Positions 13,786 to 15,668 of a DNA stretch of 15,668 nucleotides are shown piece by piece. The translations under genes and the position numbers were made by a program. Source of the DNA: Gammaproteobacteria bacterium (lineage in GTDB: Bacteria > Pseudomonadota > Gammaproteobacteria > Granulosicoccales > Granulosicoccaceae); NCBI GenBank assembly GCA_020444765.1, contig JAGRHW010000035.1, positions 1 to 15,668 of the forward strand. Direction: 5' to 3'. The notes under the pieces are model-generated. The model saw only the letters and a program-made list of their open reading frames with translations, ran no database searches and had not been told where the DNA came from. The first letter of the stretch is position 1. Every line of letters starts with the position of its first letter.

Positions 13786-14131
13786 TACCCGCTTTTGAAG
13801 AGTTTTGACCAGGTATTTCTGCCAGACTCAACATTTATTTTGCTGCCGATTTCTTATTGTGTTTTAATTCCATCTGGCTGAAATAAAAACATAACAAAAC
13901 AATAAAAAGCATTCATCATTGGACCATGGCTTCCGGGTTTTCGTTCGATCCAAGCCGGCCCGCGAATACTTCAACCGAGCTCTCCCACACTAAAAAAAAT
14001 CCGCTGGAATTACAACTGATTCCTGTCGATGGCCCCGCCATGCCGGCCGGCCGAAAAACATCCGCCGCATTTACAAAAGTCGCCGTCAAAACCCGGCGCT
14101 TCGCAATGACATCACACAAACCCGCACGGGA

Positions 14132-14161
14132 TTGCTTTATTATCTTTTTACTTTATATAAA
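14132..14161 (+). promoter_or_regulatory. Sigma-70-like promoter for the GcvR-like gene
   Basis: TTGCTT at 14132-14137 and TATATA at 14154-14159 are spaced by 16 bp (or TATAAA at 14156-14161 by 18). A start around 14167 would leave a very short leader before the AGGAGG at 14169-14174, 8 nt ahead of the ATG at 14183. Confidence 0.45.
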
Positions 14162-14182
14162 AAAATTTAGGAGGGATCGGCC

Positions 14183-14731
14183 ATGAAACGTTTACTGGTA
14201 CTGAGCTTTATCGGCAAAGACCGCCCCGGACTGGTCAGCGATATTTCCGCGGTCATCAAGCAAAATCAGGGCAACTGGATGGAAAGCCGACTGGCGCGGC
14301 TGGCCGGCAAATTTGCCGGTATATTGCAGATCAGCATCGCCGGGGAAAATATTACAGCCCTGGAAAAAGCACTGCAGAATCTGAGCGGTGAAAATCTCGC
14401 CTGGCTGCTCGAACACGCCGAGGACAGCAATGCATCCGACGCGCAGGACACCAGCCACCTGACGCTGGAGCTGGTCGGCAATGACCGGCCCGGCATCGTG
14501 CACGATGTCACGCAACTGCTGGCCGCGATGGGGCTGAATGTGGAAGAGCTGACGACCGAGTTCAGCGATGCGCCGATGTCCTCGGACAAGCTCTTTCGCG
14601 CGACCATCGAGGTGTCCGGCCCGGTTTCGATCAAAGCCGGCAAGGTACAGGAAACACTCGAGACACTGGCCAACGAACTGATGATAGAAATTCAGGACGG
14701 TGCGCAGGGCGCTATCCGCAGCAAGGCCTGA
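14183..14731 (+). CDS. GcvR-like protein with two ACT domains
   Basis: 182 aa. The two ACT domains start with LLVLSFIGKDRPGLVSDISAV (residues about 4-24) and LELVGNDRPGIVHDVTQLL (about 95-113). Each carries the DRPG loop where small ligands such as glycine can bind. The nearest known relative is the glycine cleavage repressor GcvR, which has no DNA-binding part and works by sequestering GcvA. Whether a GcvA partner exists cannot be judged here. AGGAGG lies 8 nt before the ATG. It diverges from the aor operon, whose control region it shares, but I see no functional link. Its last 40 bases overlap the convergent DUF1850 gene. Confidence 0.85.
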   Translation: MKRLLVLSFIGKDRPGLVSDISAVIKQNQGNWMESRLARLAGKFAGILQISIAGENITALEKALQNLSGENLAWLLEHAEDSNASDAQDTSHLTLELVGNDRPGIVHDVTQLLAAMGLNVEELTTEFSDAPMSSDKLFRATIEVSGPVSIKAGKVQETLETLANELMIEIQDGAQGAIRSKA

Positions 14732-15120
14732 GACGCGTCATCATCATCCGCCAAAGACAGACTGGCACCGGCCGTGCCTTCCGGTGGCTCCTGCCCATCC
14801 GGGGCAAGGTCGTGGCAATGGCCGTCCGCGCATAATGTCCAGGCCGAAACCGTCATGCCGGAACGGGCCAGCAGTAATTCCGGCAATGGCGGCAGGTCAG
14901 GTACATAGCGCCAGCTTCGGCCGTCAAACACCGCATCATCGGGCGGCTCCATACCGGCGCCGGAGCCGCTGATTCTGGCTTCAACGATAACCAGGCCGGC
15001 AGGTTCGACACGCCAGAATTCCTGCCACTGTGTGCGTTCGACCGAATGCGTCCAGCTCAGGCTGAACAGGCCGCTCGCGAGCATCAGGCTCTTGCCGCCG
15101 ACCAGCAGGCAGGCAGACAT
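14692..15120 (-). CDS. DUF1850 protein of a TAXI-TRAP transporter operon
   Basis: 142 aa. The SLSWTHSVERTQWQEFWRVE stretch and the SGSGAGMEPP segment are the recognisable DUF1850 marks. A hydrophobic N-terminus with small residues could be a signal or membrane-anchored segment. The family is almost always beside fused TRAP permeases and its role is not known. It starts 3 bp after the permease stop, without its own ribosome site, so it is coupled to it. Its 3' end overlaps the GcvR-like gene on the other strand by 40 bp (14692-14731). Confidence 0.85.
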   Translation of the reverse strand: MSACLLVGGKSLMLASGLFSLSWTHSVERTQWQEFWRVEPAGLVIVEARISGSGAGMEPPDDAVFDGRSWRYVPDLPPLPELLLARSGMTVSAWTLCADGHCHDLAPDGQEPPEGTAGASLSLADDDDASQALLRIAPCAPS

Positions 15121-15123
15121 GGC

Positions 15124-15668
15124 TTAGTCGTTGCCGGCCTGCTGGTCGGCCTGCCGCTTTTCCCGTCGGGCACGCCAGATATGCAAGCCGATTACAGCCG
15201 CCGCCGCGGCCAACCCCAGTTCATCGGTAAGCGGCAAGGCTGCAACCAGCAAACCGGCGGCGGTGGCCGCGGCAAGACGCTCCAGGCGCCCCATCTCGAT
15301 CAACAGAAAGCCAACGGCTGCCGCACCCCAGAGCGCGATTGCCACCGCGGCCTTGAAGATGATCCAGGCGACCGCGGGCCAATAGCCGATCGACTCGGCC
15401 AAAGGTCCGCCATCCTGCAGCATCAGCGCGGGCGTATAAACCGCCATAAACGGAATGACAAAACCGGCCAGGGCAATTTTCACCGCCTGCATACCGATCT
15501 TCAAACCGCTCTCGCGCGCAATAGGCGCGGCGGCAAACGCCGCCAAGGCGACCGGTGGCGTCAGATCCGCCAGAATACCAAAGTAAAAGACAAACATATG
15601 CGAGACGATCAGCGGCACGCCCAGCTCCAGCAACGAAGGTCCGGCCAGTGATGAGGTGATGATATAGT
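15124..15668 (-). CDS. Fused TRAP transporter permease (4TM/12TM), C-terminal part, cut by window edge
   Basis: The window holds the last 180 codons, beginning in YIITSSLAGPSLLELGVPL. GVPLIVSHMFVFYFGILADLTPPVALAAFAAAPIA is the conserved cytoplasmic-side signature of the fused permeases in tripartite TRAP systems, followed by several further hydrophobic helices and a charged tail, RREKRQADQQAG. These carriers import organic acids, sometimes glutamate or other substrates, with a periplasmic TAXI protein that is likely encoded outside the window. Substrate not predictable from this part. Stop TAA at 15126-15124; DUF1850 follows. Confidence 0.9.
   Translation of the reverse strand, partial: YIITSSLAGPSLLELGVPLIVSHMFVFYFGILADLTPPVALAAFAAAPIARESGLKIGMQAVKIALAGFVIPFMAVYTPALMLQDGGPLAESIGYWPAVAWIIFKAAVAIALWGAAAVGFLLIEMGRLERLAAATAAGLLVAALPLTDELGLAAAAAVIGLHIWRARREKRQADQQAGND

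Noticed and set aside
13916..14119. Minus-strand 67-codon frame in the same gap
   Set aside because: Antisense to the above, no ribosome site, no recognisable protein, and it lies in the leader region of two divergent genes.
13926..14186. Plus-strand 86-codon frame ending in an ATGA overlap with the GcvR-like gene
   Set aside because: The overlap looks like coupling, but there is no good ribosome site, the last third is simply the promoter and AGGAGG region translated, and the product resembles no family I know.

Overview
This window looks like chromosome from a gammaproteobacterium of moderately high GC, possibly a Chromatiales-like sulfur or anaerobe lineage. That guess rests on three things: a tungsten aldehyde oxidoreductase operon of the Aromatoleum type, a GcvR-like double-ACT regulator, and the dGTPase/YqfO-type protein families present. 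Nothing here fixes the genus.

Layout. (1) Positions 1-1653, minus strand: dTDP-L-rhamnose genes in the order rfbC, rfbD, rfbB (rfbB is cut by the window edge), tightly coupled, behind an extended -10 promoter near 1785. (2) 1844-3796, minus strand: an orphan ATP-grasp ligase and, upstream of it, a RAYT-like Y1 transposase whose HUH motif has lost its second histidine; an intrinsic terminator separates the two. (3) 3797-4345: a 549-bp gene-free stretch with several inverted repeats. (4) 4346-6819, plus strand: an operon of anti-phage-type dGTPase, purine nucleoside phosphorylase and a small YqfO/NIF3-like protein, followed at 6881 by an OmpA-type lipid- or peptidoglycan-associated surface protein. 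(5) 7996-13629, minus strand: a complete aorA-B-C-D-E set followed by moaA. A 263-bp MITE-like element with 26-bp terminal inverted repeats sits between aorE and moaA. (6) 13630-14182: an AT-rich divergent control region. (7) 14183-14731, plus strand: a GcvR-like ACT-ACT protein. (8) 14692-15668, minus strand: DUF1850 protein and the C-terminal part of a fused TRAP transporter permease (TAXI-TRAP type).

How the genes fit together. The aor set encodes the polyferredoxin (AorA), the tungstopterin catalytic subunit (AorB), the FAD/NAD subunit (AorC), a MoaD/ThiS-like sulfur carrier (AorD) and a small conserved protein of unknown role (AorE). MoaA makes the pterin precursor that AorD would later sulfurate, so enzyme and cofactor genes lie together. 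The dGTPase releases deoxyguanosine from dGTP and the adjacent PNP would split it to guanine and deoxyribose-1-phosphate, which makes a two-step dGTP disposal or salvage route.

Most unusual points: the MITE that appears to donate the moaA Shine-Dalgarno sequence and could also hide it by pairing of its ends; a GC-rich hairpin between aorB and aorC that could set subunit ratio; the catalytically altered RAYT next to structured inverted repeats; and the dGTPase-PNP pairing.
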